Shown here piece after piece: positions 11,263-21,866 of a stretch of DNA of 39,701 nt. The notes beneath the pieces are model-generated. The model had not been told where the DNA came from. It was given only the letters and a program-made list of their open reading frames with translations, and ran no database searches. Numbering within the stretch: the first letter of the stretch is position 1; each line of letters opens with the position of its first letter. This stretch comes from Carex sylvatica (taxonomy: Eukaryota > Streptophyta > Magnoliopsida > Poales > Cyperaceae). Where the stretch lies: contig CAXKVR010000420.1 in assembly GCA_964058845.1 (NCBI GenBank), positions 1 through 39,701 of the forward strand, read 5' to 3'. A program made the translations under genes and the position numbers.

Positions 11263-13164
11263 GTTGGTGTGTCAAAATTAGTGGGTCAAAGGGTTATTTT
11301 GTAAAAAAATTTAAATAGAGGATATTTAACTGATTTTTTTTAGAAGTAGGTCATTTTATAAAATTTCTCATCCTCCATTATATCCGTCGGTCATTAGCTA
11401 TTTAAGTAAATATTAACTATTTGGAAACCACTAACTATTTAATATTTGAAAGATTTTATAACTTGCGCGCACATGTTTTAATGTATAACATACCAAGTAT
11501 TTTTAAAAAAAATGTATACATTATTCACCTATCTTTTTTACATGTTTTTAGATGTGATTTTTTTTTATCCGTTCAATCTAACTAGCATATCTGACGATCT
11601 GTGAAGAATTTTGCGAATATAAAATTACGAATGTCTTGTATACAGTTTTATCTTTCAAATGAGATCCATGATGACATATTTTCGGATTGTTCGTCGCACA
11701 AGTATACATACCTCGTATGCAAGTATTCATGCATCATCGAGTAAATATTCATACCTCGTCGTACAAGTGTGAATAATTCATGTATCAAGTGTTTTGTATC
11801 CAACAAATTCTATCAATTTCTTTTTTCATAGACACCAGATAATGTCTGAAAGTATTAATATCAAGTCATATCTTGTAATGCAAGTGTAAATAGTTAATTT
11901 ATCAAGTGGTTGTGTCTAATAGATATTATTAATTTGTTTCCCTTATGGCATCGGATGTCATTTGAAAGTGTTAATAATAAATATTTCAAGTATTTATATC
12001 TCGTGATACCTCAATTAATTTATACCTCATCAAATATTGCAAGTATTTGTACCTTGTCAAATATTACAAGCATATGTGCATATCTCGACTAATTTACAAG
12101 AGCAGCCGAATAGTATTGAACATTGTTTTATTGTTTTCTAGTTCAATTTTATTAGTTGAAAATAAAAAATAGTTGCCACATTTTTCACTCTCAAAACAAA
12201 AATAATTAATCAAATTTTACAGATCATGTAATTAAAATGTTACAAAAAAAAATTCGAAATCAATATTTAAAAGAAACAAAACATATTTTATTGAAGTAAT
12301 GGTAACAAAAAAATTCAATAGAAAGTATTTACATCTATGCATTGATGTGTTAATATTTACATTGTAGAGTATTTTATTTCAACATATTATTAGATAAATA
12401 TATTTTGTTACAATTTTTTTTTTAAAAGTTGATGGTATTAATATGTAATATACGAATTATTCATACAGAAAATATCAAGTATTCATACATACATGTTGAA
12501 GTATTTATATCTAAGATAACAAATATTTATAACTAAGATATCAAGTAATTATAACTCTATTTTTTTAAAAATTTATTTTTTTATTATTTCTTAGTACTTA
12601 GCACGCACTAACCTAATTTACAATCAATGAAACTTTCTTCTTTACAAATAACTCGCTACTTGAAGCTTTAGTCTTTGCTAGACGAGCGGTACAACCTTCG
12701 ATCAAATGCATGCATGGAGAAAACAACAAGCCTAAATCCTAATTTATTAACCAGGTGAGCCCATCTAGCACCACCAGGCCATGCTCCGCACTTACCTTGA
12801 ACTTCAGCACGCGTTCCTCTACGCTTGTTCTTTCATGCGCCTCTATCATGCGCTCTTTTCAGGGACGAGATCCATGCCGATTGAATCGACCACGTCGACC
12901 TTTTTCAAGGTGGCGACTTCTTGCCGGAGATGCATCTCAACAGTATCAAAGCTTGGCCAGATTGCCGGTATCGTCCGCCACCTCGATGCATCCTTGGACA
13001 ACATTGATGATGAGGGGTACGAATTGAGATTATGGTTTTGATCGGAAATAAGAGAGAGAGAAACTTTGTTATTTATTTTGACAGTTGGAGAAGTTTGTTG
13101 GCGGTCGTTAGTTTTAATCGGGAATGTTTAGAAAAAGGTAGACCGGAAAAAATATAATTACCCT
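11263..13164. other. 1.9-kb insertion relative to the duplicate copy
   Basis: This block separates two stretches that sit almost next to each other in the copy at 30.7-30.9 kb, so it is an insertion here or a deletion there. The left part starts AGGGTTATTTTGTAAAAA (about 11289) and the far end, read on the other strand, starts AGGGTAATTATATTTTTT (near 13164), a weak inverted pair. Most of it is AT-rich with loosely repeated CAAGTATTCATACCTCGT-like words (11700-12090, 12470-12545). A GC-richer island lies at 12650-13045. A transposon carrying a captured fragment is possible. Confidence 0.4.
12755..13041 (+). pseudogene. GC-rich gene-like fragment, unidentified
   Basis: Two overlapping frames stay open through a GC-rich island set in AT-rich DNA. 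The frame from 12781 encodes 86 aa, including KVATSCRRCISTVSKLGQ and IVRHLDASLDNIDD, which reads like genuine alpha-helical protein. The other frame is Ser/Arg-rich and looks like its shadow. No upstream promoter or splice pattern is clear, and the island lies in a block absent from the duplicate locus. It is probably a captured or decayed exon. I do not recognise the parent family. Confidence 0.3.
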
Positions 13165-13576
13165 AAAAACTATCATGATTATATCCAATTGGGCTATAAT
13201 AAAATCTTATTAAAATAATAAATTCTCAAAATTCTGATTGTTGAAGGAGTCGAGGGTTAAAAGATCTTATTACTGATCTCATCTCTTTCGCGTCGAATAG
13301 TTGGGTTAAAGCCTCTACTAAAACCTTTTCAAAATATTTGGGCTTATTTAATTTGAGGCCGGGTTATTTGGCAGATTTATTTTCATCTGTGTTGCTGTTC
13401 TGGGCCTTATTCTTCCTTGGGTTCTATTTTTAATTAATCGTGCGTATGGGGTATTGATTCCATGTCCTTCCTTGGATATAATACTGATCCAATGAATGTC
13501 CCAAACTCCCAATCGCTTCATTATAAAATAACTGTTCATTGATTCAGCACAACCCTAGCGCCACCTTGCCTCAGAG
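13165..13576 (+). promoter_or_regulatory. RPL26 promoter and leader
   Basis: This has the layout of a plant ribosomal-protein promoter. Site II elements (TGGGCT/TGGGCC) lie at 13190-13195, 13339-13344 and 13401-13406. A TATA box (TATAAAAT) is at 13522-13529. A telo-box-like AACCCTAG is at 13551-13558, 19 bp before the ATG. Such elements coordinate expression with growth (TCP and telo-box-binding factors in the known literature). The same region is duplicated at 30855-31290, where the TATA box and two of the three site II motifs are damaged. Confidence 0.75.
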
Positions 13577-14026
13577 ATGAAGTACAACCCGCGTGTCTCG
13601 AGTTCCCGGCGCAAGAGCCGTAAGGCTCACTTCACGGCTCCGTCGAGCGTGCGACGTGTGCTCATGAGCGCACCGCTCTCCGCCGAGCTGCGCAACAAGT
13701 ACAATGTCAGATCTGTGCCCGTGCGCAAGGATGATGAAGTTCAGATTGTCAGAGGCACCTTCAAGGGGCGTGAGGGTAAAATCGTTCAGGTGTACCGCAA
13801 GAAGTGGGTGATCCATGTGGAGCGCATCACCCGTGAGAAGGTGAACGGGTCGACCGTGAACGTCGGCGTCTGCCCGTCCAAGTGTGTCATCACCAAGCTC
13901 AAGCTTGACAAGGACCGCAAGGCGCTACTTGACCGTAAGGCCCGCGGCCGTGCTGCTGACAAGGCAAAGGGTAAGTTCACAGCAGAGGATGTTGCCGCCG
14001 CTCCCTCTCTCCAGGAGGTCGATTAA
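13577..14026 (+). CDS. RPL26: Cytosolic 60S ribosomal protein L26 (uL24)
   Basis: The 149-aa protein is full length and intronless. It opens [20 protein letters not shown], the conserved eukaryotic L26 N-terminus. The KOW RNA-binding motif covers about residues 51-78 ([20 protein letters not shown] and onward), followed by [11 protein letters not shown] and the [10 protein letters not shown] strand. The tail from about residue 125 is the usual lysine/alanine-rich extension ending in an acidic EVD. uL24 binds 23S-like rRNA domain I of the large subunit near the peptide exit tunnel. The codons favour G/C in the third position, unlike the AT-rich surroundings, as expected for a highly expressed gene. 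Nothing in the ORF is broken, so it should be functional. Confidence 0.97.
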   Translation: MKYNPRVSSSRRKSRKAHFTAPSSVRRVLMSAPLSAELRNKYNVRSVPVRKDDEVQIVRGTFKGREGKIVQVYRKKWVIHVERITREKVNGSTVNVGVCPSKCVITKLKLDKDRKALLDRKARGRAADKAKGKFTAEDVAAAPSLQEVD

Positions 14027-14250
14027 AATTAAAACAATTGTCTCTATTCTGATTTAGGGATTTTTTTAAATTTTTTTTTTTTTTCTATCAATTAGGACTA
14101 TCTTTTATATTCAGAGTTTACTGTCTGGAGTTTTGATGTTTGAGGAAATGTTATTTGGTAATTGGTATGGAATTTATCAATTTACAATTGAATGAGATAA
14201 TTGGACTTCCTACAAAACCAAGACATCAGTTCAAATAATTCGCATCCTCT
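14027..14250 (+). other. RPL26 3' untranslated region and flank
   Basis: This T-rich 3' region follows the RPL26 stop. The 35-bp block at 14191-14225 (beginning AATGAGATAATTGGACTTCC) is repeated without mismatch at 38407-38441. The MITE-like motif ATTCGCATCCTCTGAG starts at about 14237. Confidence 0.5.
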
Positions 14251-15690
14251 GAGATATCTCAAACTTTTTAGTGTCTTTTGGAAAATCTCAACCGTTGTAT
14301 GCGTTCCGCACGAAGCCCAAAGCACAAATAATAGACATCATACATGTCGGTAGGGGAATGAACTCTGCTCCTTTTCTTGAGAAAAGGACCCTCCTATTCT
14401 CCAATCCGAACCGTTTAAAATAGATCAAACGGCTTCAATTACATCTGATTTGTTTTAATAGATTATATCGATATAAAAGAAAAATGTAATTGAAATTGGT
14501 TGATCGATTTTGAGCGGTTCGGATTGGAGAATATTAGAGTCCTTTTTTTCTCAAGAAAAAGAACAGATTGGCTTCCGTTGGTAGGGGCGTAAACGGATTA
14601 GATATTATTCGATTTCGTTCAAATCTGATTCTGAAAAATTGCTTAAATTATTTGAGATATCTCAAACTTTTTAGTGTTTCTTTTGGAAAATCTCAACCGT
14701 TGTATGCGTTCCGCACGAATCCCAAAGCACAAATAATAGACATCATACATGTCGGTAGGGGAATGAACTCTGCTCCTTTTCTTGAAAAAAGGACCCTCCT
14801 ATTCTCCAATCCAAACCGTTTAAAATGGATCAAACGGCTTCAATTACATCTGATTTGTTTTAATAGATTATATTGATATAAAAGAAAAATGTAATTGAAA
14901 ATATTTGATCGATTTTGAGTGGTTCGGATTGGAGAATATGAGGGTCCTCCTTTTCTCAAGAAAAGGAATAGATTGGCTTCCGTCGGTAGGGGTGTAAACG
15001 AATCAGATATTATCCGATTTCGTTCAAATTTGATTTTGAAAAATTGCTTAAATTATCTGATCTGTATCGTATTTGAGACTATCTGTATTCGTGTCGTATC
15101 TCATAATTTATAACGAGTAAGGATACAGTAAAATTTTTAACTATCTGATCGCTACACTCTTAAACCACAACAAATATATTCTATATTTTTAAATTAATTT
15201 GTTAAATTGTATATTCATACTAATAATTTATTAAACTACATATACATATATATTTTTAATAAACAATATAACAATTCATGTTATTAAACAACATTTACAT
15301 ATCTCCTCTCCTATATTATGCATGCTAATATATATATTTTAATAAATAATATAACACTATAACATGATTAGTTAATAATGTTTTAATAATATGATATATA
15401 TTTTGTAACTAACAAATTTATCATAAAAGATATTGGATTTAAGTTATGAATAAAAAAATTATATTTAGATGTTGTTTTTATTAGAATATATATTGATAAT
15501 TTATCTTTAATTATATGTATTAGTCCGATATCTAATTTGTATCCATAATGTTTAATATCCGACATATATTTATATTTGAGACTATCCTTATTCGTACCTG
15601 TATCTGAAATTATAATGGATAAGAATACACCACTATCCGACCGTTTACCCTCCTACACGTCAGTCATGCAAAAGTTGGGATATTTGGTGG
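14237..15690. mobile_element. Possible larger degraded DNA element around the tandem duplication
   Basis: The left edge (ATCCTCTGAGATATCTCAAA) and a right edge near 15660-15690 (CATGCAAAAGTTGGGATATT) are imperfect inverted counterparts. They match the two ends of the small MITE at 26837-27004. The interior outside the duplication is AT-rich with GATTTCGTTCAAAT / TATCCGAC-type words. This may be a bigger relative of that MITE with nested insertions. The boundaries are approximate. Confidence 0.35.
14251..15058. repeat. 404-bp tandem duplication containing a foldback MITE
   Basis: Two direct copies, about 14251-14653 and 14654-15058, are offset by 403-405 bp and closely similar. Each contains an inverted repeat. 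In copy 1 the left arm is 14361-14415 (CCTTTTCTTGAGAAAAGG ... CCAATCCGAACCG) and the right arm is 14514-14564 (CGGTTCGGATTGGAGAATA ... TTTCTCAAGAAAAAG). The inner flanks (TTCAATTACAT / ATGTAATTGAA) also pair. The array can fold into two adjacent long hairpins. The two ORFs found here come from the repeats and are not genes. Confidence 0.75.
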
Positions 15691-16010
15691 CATCGACTGC
15701 AGAGCAAAGAAAAAAAAAGGAAACGAATGGATCCAACGATCCACATAATCTCCCTTTCTCCAGGGGCAAAATATAAAGGTCTCATTTTGGTCCGAAATTT
15801 TTATTCATACGAAAAAAAAAAATTAAAAATAGAAAATGTTACATGGGAATTTCAAATATAGGAAGATAAGAATAAGTTATTGCGTTCCTGAGAAACGCCG
15901 TAGCACATCTCAATCCAAAAAAAAAAACAATGTGAGACGTTATGGCCCATCCCAATTGAAAAAAAAAAAATTAAAAAATTAAAAAACTAGACCGCCATGA
16001 TCCATTATAA
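15691..16010. other. Spacer with A-tracts
   Basis: No gene or clear repeat was seen. Several poly-A runs occur (15709-15718, 15816-15823, 15918-15927, 15959-15970). Confidence 0.3.
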
Positions 16011-16955
16011 TCAGTGTTCGAATCCGAAATCAAATTGGATCTGACTTGGAACCGATCTGAATCCGATTAATTTGGATAGGGTATGGTTTAAAAAATATAA
16101 CTGATTAAATTATGGGTATGGTTACAGAATTAATAATTTAATATCCAACTCGGATTCGAACTGGAACCGATACTGTAATGGGTAGGATATGGGTTTTATT
16201 TAATTATCCGATTCATAACTGAACCCGACCCAATACCCGTATAAATACCCGATAAAACATATATTAATAACTATTAATATATAAAAAAAACAACTCTGCA
16301 TATTAATTTTTGCATAAGCCGTGGTGAGCCCAGTACTTTTTTGAATGTGAGAAAATAAAATGCAGTTACACATTCGCTATGTTTATACACATAGATGGAT
16401 GTCAAATTTATTCTTTCCATAATAGCTGCATTAATTTTTTAAATAAAATTTATTACTATGAATACATCATTCAATATTTGCCTTGATATCCTCTGCATAT
16501 TGCTCTCATTGATATGTCCTTTCTATAAATTATGTCTTTTCTATAAATTATTAGTATTGCATTCATAGATTTTTTAAACCATAGAAAATAAAATCGTCAT
16601 TTTCAATATTTTATTTTCTAAAAATTATATATCTTCTTCAATATTTTTATTTTCAAAAGTTATTTTGTCTCCATCCTACTAATTTTTTTTGTGACATATA
16701 CCCGTTCTGGATTCGGAACCGCCCCGTATCCGAACCGGATTCGATAATCTACAAACAAGTTATGGGTATCTATCTATCTAGAATTGAAAGACTGGACTCG
16801 AAATATCTACGGGTAGATAGGTATCCGGATCCGAACCCGACTCAATTTAAAACAAATAAGTATATGGATCAAAATTCGGACCCGAACACTTTTAGGATAC
16901 GGGTCCAAATATAATAGTATCTGGATTCAACCCGACCCGATAGCACCTCTACCAT
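16010..16955. repeat. Degenerate CCGAATCCG/CCCGACCCG-rich element
   Basis: Both ends (16016-16260 and 16690-16955) are filled with variants of GGATCCGAACCCGAC and GGGTATCC words in mixed orientation around an AT-rich centre. This is a common look for old DNA transposon subterminal regions in plants. No coding capacity or clear target duplication was found. Confidence 0.4.
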
Positions 16956-16959
16956 AAAC

Positions 16960-17660
16960 GCTAAGCTATGAGATAAAAGTGCGCTAACTCAGCTACGACC
17001 GCTATTACCGCTATGCGCGACACACTATAGCTACCGCTATGCTACATGGATTTTTTTTTTTTGTAATTTATATGAGATTCTGTACTTCTATTCCTATTTC
17101 TAACGCTACATGGACTTCTACGATAAGTATACTAAACCAAACTATGTGCTTTCATTTTTATTTGTAATTTATTCTCTCATTTTATATCGAGAAATATTTA
17201 AATATCAATTCTTCGTTTTAATTGCTCTTCGTATAATATTCATTTGTAAAATTATTATCGTTCGTTTCAATTGAAAGCTGATTTTAATTATTATTTTAAA
17301 ATATAAAATGTTTAAATATGTATACTGACATTATTTCCCTTATAAAATTAATTACTCTTCGTCTATTATAATATGTAATACTATGAACTATGAACTATTA
17401 AATAATGTTACTTTTTAGATTTTTTTTTCCTTCTTATTTGTGTAATTGATAAAAATTATAGACTTAGATTAGTTGTCATTAAATTGTTAACTAAATTCTT
17501 CAATATTGATTATGTTGATAATTAATAAAAATATAGAATATAAAATTTGAAAAGAAAAAAATACTATGTATGATAGCTTCTACTATAGCTACGCTATTCG
17601 CAATAGCTTTTTTTTTTAGTCTCCCCGTTATACCGCTATAATTGCTATTTAGAATCTTGA
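16960..17660. repeat. Element with GCTATAGCG-type inverted ends
   Basis: The left end (16965-17045) is packed with CTACGACCGCTATTACCGCT-like words. The right end (17570-17655) has CTATAGCTACGCTATTCGC and TTATACCGCTATAATTGCT, which pair with it in inverted orientation. The interior is AT-rich and non-coding. It is probably a degraded non-autonomous hAT-like or similar DNA transposon; the family is not certain. Confidence 0.4.
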
Positions 17661-19415
17661 TTATAATTAAAAAAAATAACTATTTTTTTTAAGAAAATTT
17701 ACTTCACCTGGAATAAGTCATGGCAGTCCAGTTTTTTTTTTAGTTTGAATGAGCAATGACAGTTCATGAATATTTTTTTGGCATCCATACGGGACGCCAT
17801 GAGTCGTAGCTGCCTTTTTATTTTTGAATTTTTCATACGACATTTTCTATTTTTGTTTTTTCATTTTCCTATGAATAAAAATTTCGGCATTTTGGCGGAT
17901 CTCCTGCGCAAGTACTGTTTCTTTTTCTTTTCTTTTTTTCTTTCGAGGAAAAGCTCATAGGCGTGGTTCATTATATGAAGAAAACATTACATTAGTTCAC
18001 TGGTACCGGTATATAAACTCTACATTAGAAATCTTGACAATAAGTCTATAAACTTTACATTAGGAATCTTGACAATAAGTCTACTGGTACAGTGATATAA
18101 AAACCTACATCAATCCTAAGCTAAAAATACCGGTACAAACAAATAAAAAGTAAGAAACCCAATTCAAGCCTAAGTTAACATAGCAAATTTTGGTCTTCAC
18201 AACAGAAATTGTAGCTCGCCATCTCTTATCAGATTACAGTTTGTTGTTGCTGTAGAAATTTTACCCTCTGACAGAGAGTTCGGTTGAGGCCGGTATGGGT
18301 CATGCACCTCGTCTCAATTTCCTGATTTCTCTGCTCTCTGTCTGGATCTTGATTTCATTGAAGTAGAAAGTTCCATTACAATTGAAAATTAAAAAAACTA
18401 GTAAATAGAAAGACACAGCAAGGTTGTTGTTGCGTCCTTGACTACATATTACCATGGCAAACCAGTATGCTCCCCTATTCTAACCCTGATTTTTACCAGT
18501 ACCAGTGGCCAGCATTTGTTATTCAAAACTAAATAATTTGTTACTCATTTCTTATCTAAAGAATTTCTTACTGAACATCCCGGATTTTTTCAGTTTTCAC
18601 CCGTTTGTAAATAAGACCAAACTCATTACATAGTTGCTCACACAGGGAAAAAAGTACATGAAATGTGGAGAGCTGCTGTTTGTTGGATCTCGATCTCGCG
18701 CAAATTTTGGAAACAAATGAAGGGCTGTGATCACCTCTTAGCTTCATTTCTTTTTCCGTGCCCGACTGTCCCCAGGCCCCAGCCATGAAAGAATAAGATT
18801 TATTCGACGCGTAAAAGTCCGTGATCTACATCAATCGTTACTACGAGTCAAATACAGCATAGAAATTTCTAAATTAATGTAAGATCAAGAGTCAAGATTC
18901 AACAAAGTGGTTTACTGCTCAAGTCTCGTCGTTGTCACAAAGTCAAGACTGTATCATATTGCTAGAAAATTTATAGAATTGGAAAGGAAAAACATAGCCC
19001 TGAAACATTGACCGCACAAAATAAATGTATGCCGCGAGAAAATAGAAATGTTGTCCTCCGTTTTCATTTATAAATTGTATGTTCTTAGGTACATAACACA
19101 ATTCATTTTTTATTTTCTTCACAAAATGGGAAAATAAAAATAAATTCTATTATGCTATTCAATACATACTATTTGCTTTAATTCAGGTGATTTAGATTGG
19201 CTCAGATGTAGTGGATAGTTTAAATTGAATAAAGACACATCCATACTAATATACTATACTGTCACATTAATGAGCCGCACATACAGACTTAAAAAGGATA
19301 AGCCTTTTCAAAGAATAGTTAGATATGTGATTACTGGGGGTGGGTTAGGTGAATTTTTCAAATTTGCATACTTTTCAAAAGATAGGGACACTTCATCAGC
19401 TATAACTTATAAGAG
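17661..19415. other. Spacer upstream of the receptor kinase gene
   Basis: No convincing gene was found. A 35-bp unit (TATAAACTCTACATTAGAAA and onward) is repeated in tandem at 18013-18083. The minus-strand ORF at 18568-18786 has no recognisable domain. The last few hundred bases must carry the receptor kinase promoter. A TATAACTTATAAG stretch at 19401-19413 lies directly before the first ATG of the kinase ORF. Confidence 0.35.
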
Positions 19416-21866
19416 ATGAAAGTCTATGGATTATATTCATTGCCACTACCTGTTATCTACTACCTATTATCCATGTCGTCTCTCTTTCACCTTCTCTTTC
19501 TCTCATTCTGTATTTCTGTGAAAGCCATTAATTATCTTGATCTTACAATAAAAAAAAATTATCTTGATCGCAGTGAATATTTATCAGTTAAAGATCCTTT
19601 TCCAGTTCTGGAATCGTTGAACGGTACTTTCACATGCGGTTTCTACAACATCTCACCGACTGCTTTTGTCTTCTCAATTTGGTTCTCCAAGTCAGAAAAA
19701 TATGCACCAGTTTGGACTGCAAACCTTAATCGACCTGTTCATGGTTTCGGGTCTATGATTAAATTAAGTAAACATGGTGATCTGGTTTTGAAGGATTCTG
19801 ATGGAGTGGTGGTATGGAGCAGCAATGCGAGCACACGGGATGCTTATCGAGCTGAGCTCCAGGATACAGGATCTCTTGTCATTAAAAGTCGAGGTAATAA
19901 GACTCTCTGGCAAAGCTTTGATTGCCCTACTGATACCTTGTTGCCAAATCAACCAATTACCGCAAACATAAATTTGATCTCTTATAGAGCACCACTTCTT
20001 TCAGACTACTACAAATTCAATTTCGATGATAATTATGTCCTGTCACTAAGATACGAAAACCCCAACCTCACACTCTCTACCATATATTGGCCAAATCCAG
20101 TGAACAATGTGTATGAAAATGGAAGAGTGACTTCTATGAGTAGAAGATATGGTTCTTTCAATGCAAAGGGTCATTTTACCTCAAGTGACGCCTTAACGTT
20201 TGAAGCCTCTGATTTCGGTCCTGGGATTTGGAGACGGCTCACGCTAGACTCCGATGGCAACCTCAGGCTGTATAGTCTGAATGAAACTGATGGCAGCTGG
20301 TCAATCTCATGGGTAGCTCTTTCTCAACAATGTAAGATCCATGGGTTATGCGGTATGAATGGAATTTGCATGTATGCACCACAACCTACATGCACTTGTC
20401 CTCCCGGATTCAAAATGAATGATTTAAGTAATTGGAGTAAAGGTTGCTCACGTACTTCCAATAAAAAAACTAAAGGGTGGTTTCTTTATGTCCCCAACTC
20501 TGATTATTGGGGTGCTGACATAAATGTCACGACTCCAATCTCTCTCAAAGAGTGCAAGGACATTTGTAGGAATTACAGCTCCTGCAATGGTCTTGAATAC
20601 CATCCGGGAAATGGAGATTGTTATGTTAAAGACTTTCTCTTCAATGGTATGTTTCATCCTGGCTATAAGGGGATCATGGGCGACATATATATCTACCTTA
20701 AAATTTCTCAAAGAACTGATGAATTTTCAGAACAATTGTTCCATACAAGGGTTCTCAAACCTATTTGTGAAGGAACAGAGCCCGAGGTCATGATTCCTTT
20801 ACAACGACGCACAGAGGGAAAAACACCATGGGCTTATTTGTATTGGTTTTTACTTGCTCTTTTTGTAATAGAACTCTTCTTCATTTCTGTTGGTTGTTGT
20901 TTCATGTTCGGAAAAGAGAGCAATCCAGTAGAAAAAGAAGAAGGGTATAAGTTGGTCTCCAATCAATTCCGCAGATACACATACAAAGAACTAGAGAAGG
21001 CCTCTAATAAGTTTAAAGATGTCATTGGGCGGGGAGGATCCGGAGTTGTTTACAAAGGTGTATTGAGTGATGGTAGAGTGGCAGCTTTGAAAAAATTGGA
21101 TGGAGTTAGCCAAGGTGAGCAAGAATTCCAGGCTGAATTGAGTGTTATCAGTCAGATTTATCACATGAACCTTGTAAGAATTTGGGGCTTCTGTTCAGAG
21201 AAATCGCACCGGATCCTGGTCACAGAATTTGTCGAAAATGGTTCGTTGGATAAAGCCCTGTTCGGTACATGTACTTCAAGTATCTTGCTCGGATGGAAGC
21301 AGAGATATAAAATCGCAATAGGCGTGGCAAAAGGGTTGGCATATCTGCATCACGAGTGCTTAGAATGGGTCATCCATTGTGATGTTAAACCAGAGAATAT
21401 TTTGTTAGATCGAGAGATTGAGCCAAAGATCACCGATTTTGGATTATCAAAGTTGCTTCATAGAAGTGGAGGAAACTCAAGGTTATCACAGATTCGAGGG
21501 ACCAGAGGTTATATAGCACCAGAATGGGCAACTAATCTTCCAATCACAGCAAAAGTTGATGTTTACAGCTATGGAGTAATGCTTCTTGAGTTAGTGACGG
21601 GGGTTCGAGTTTCAGATTGCGCAATTGATAATGGAGAGGGGCTAAACATGGTGCTGAGTAGTTTGGTGATGATGCTTAAAAGAAAACTTGCAGACGATGA
21701 TTGTTCTTGCATTGTAGAAATTGTAGACACTAGATTGAAAGGTGATTTCAACCTTGCAGAGGTAACTACATGCATAAAGTTAGCTGTTTCTTGCTTGGAA
21801 GAGGAGCAAAGCAAGAGGCCTAGCATGAACTCTGTTGTGGAAACTCTGCACTCGATTGATGCCTGA
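19416..21866 (+). CDS. S-domain receptor-like kinase, ZmPK1-like
   Basis: This 816-aa intronless gene is full length for the family. In order: hydrophobic signal peptide ending near residue 37; B-lectin domain (about 50-180, with WSSNAS and WQSFDCPTDTLLP); S-locus glycoprotein region (about 200-300, RRLTLDSDGNLRLYSL); EGF-like segment (306-344, six Cys); PAN-like region (about 376-430); transmembrane helix (about 472-497); and Ser/Thr kinase (about 530-810). Kinase landmarks are the Gly loop GRGGSGVV (538-545), Lys559, HCDVKPEN (654-661), DFG (674-676) and GTRGYIAPEW (695-704). Catalytic residues are intact. HCD in place of HRD makes it a non-RD kinase, a class often linked to immune perception. 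Met20 (19473) may be the real start, since a TATA-like element abuts Met1 and the peptide from Met20 is a more typical signal. The ligand is unknown. An AATAAA lies soon after the stop (about 21894). Confidence 0.93.
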   Translation: MKVYGLYSLPLPVIYYLLSMSSLFHLLFLSFCISVKAINYLDLTIKKNYLDRSEYLSVKDPFPVLESLNGTFTCGFYNISPTAFVFSIWFSKSEKYAPVWTANLNRPVHGFGSMIKLSKHGDLVLKDSDGVVVWSSNASTRDAYRAELQDTGSLVIKSRGNKTLWQSFDCPTDTLLPNQPITANINLISYRAPLLSDYYKFNFDDNYVLSLRYENPNLTLSTIYWPNPVNNVYENGRVTSMSRRYGSFNAKGHFTSSDALTFEASDFGPGIWRRLTLDSDGNLRLYSLNETDGSWSISWVALSQQCKIHGLCGMNGICMYAPQPTCTCPPGFKMNDLSNWSKGCSRTSNKKTKGWFLYVPNSDYWGADINVTTPISLKECKDICRNYSSCNGLEYHPGNGDCYVKDFLFNGMFHPGYKGIMGDIYIYLKISQRTDEFSEQLFHTRVLKPICEGTEPEVMIPLQRRTEGKTPWAYLYWFLLALFVIELFFISVGCCFMFGKESNPVEKEEGYKLVSNQFRRYTYKELEKASNKFKDVIGRGGSGVVYKGVLSDGRVAALKKLDGVSQGEQEFQAELSVISQIYHMNLVRIWGFCSEKSHRILVTEFVENGSLDKALFGTCTSSILLGWKQRYKIAIGVAKGLAYLHHECLEWVIHCDVKPENILLDREIEPKITDFGLSKLLHRSGGNSRLSQIRGTRGYIAPEWATNLPITAKVDVYSYGVMLLELVTGVRVSDCAIDNGEGLNMVLSSLVMMLKRKLADDDCSCIVEIVDTRLKGDFNLAEVTTCIKLAVSCLEEEQSKRPSMNSVVETLHSIDA

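Noticed and set aside
13571..13980. Minus-strand ORFs across RPL26
   Set aside because: They are antisense shadows of the GC-rich RPL26 coding sequence.
18568..18786. Minus-strand 72-aa ORF
   Set aside because: No recognised domain, promoter or conserved feature; short enough to occur by chance.
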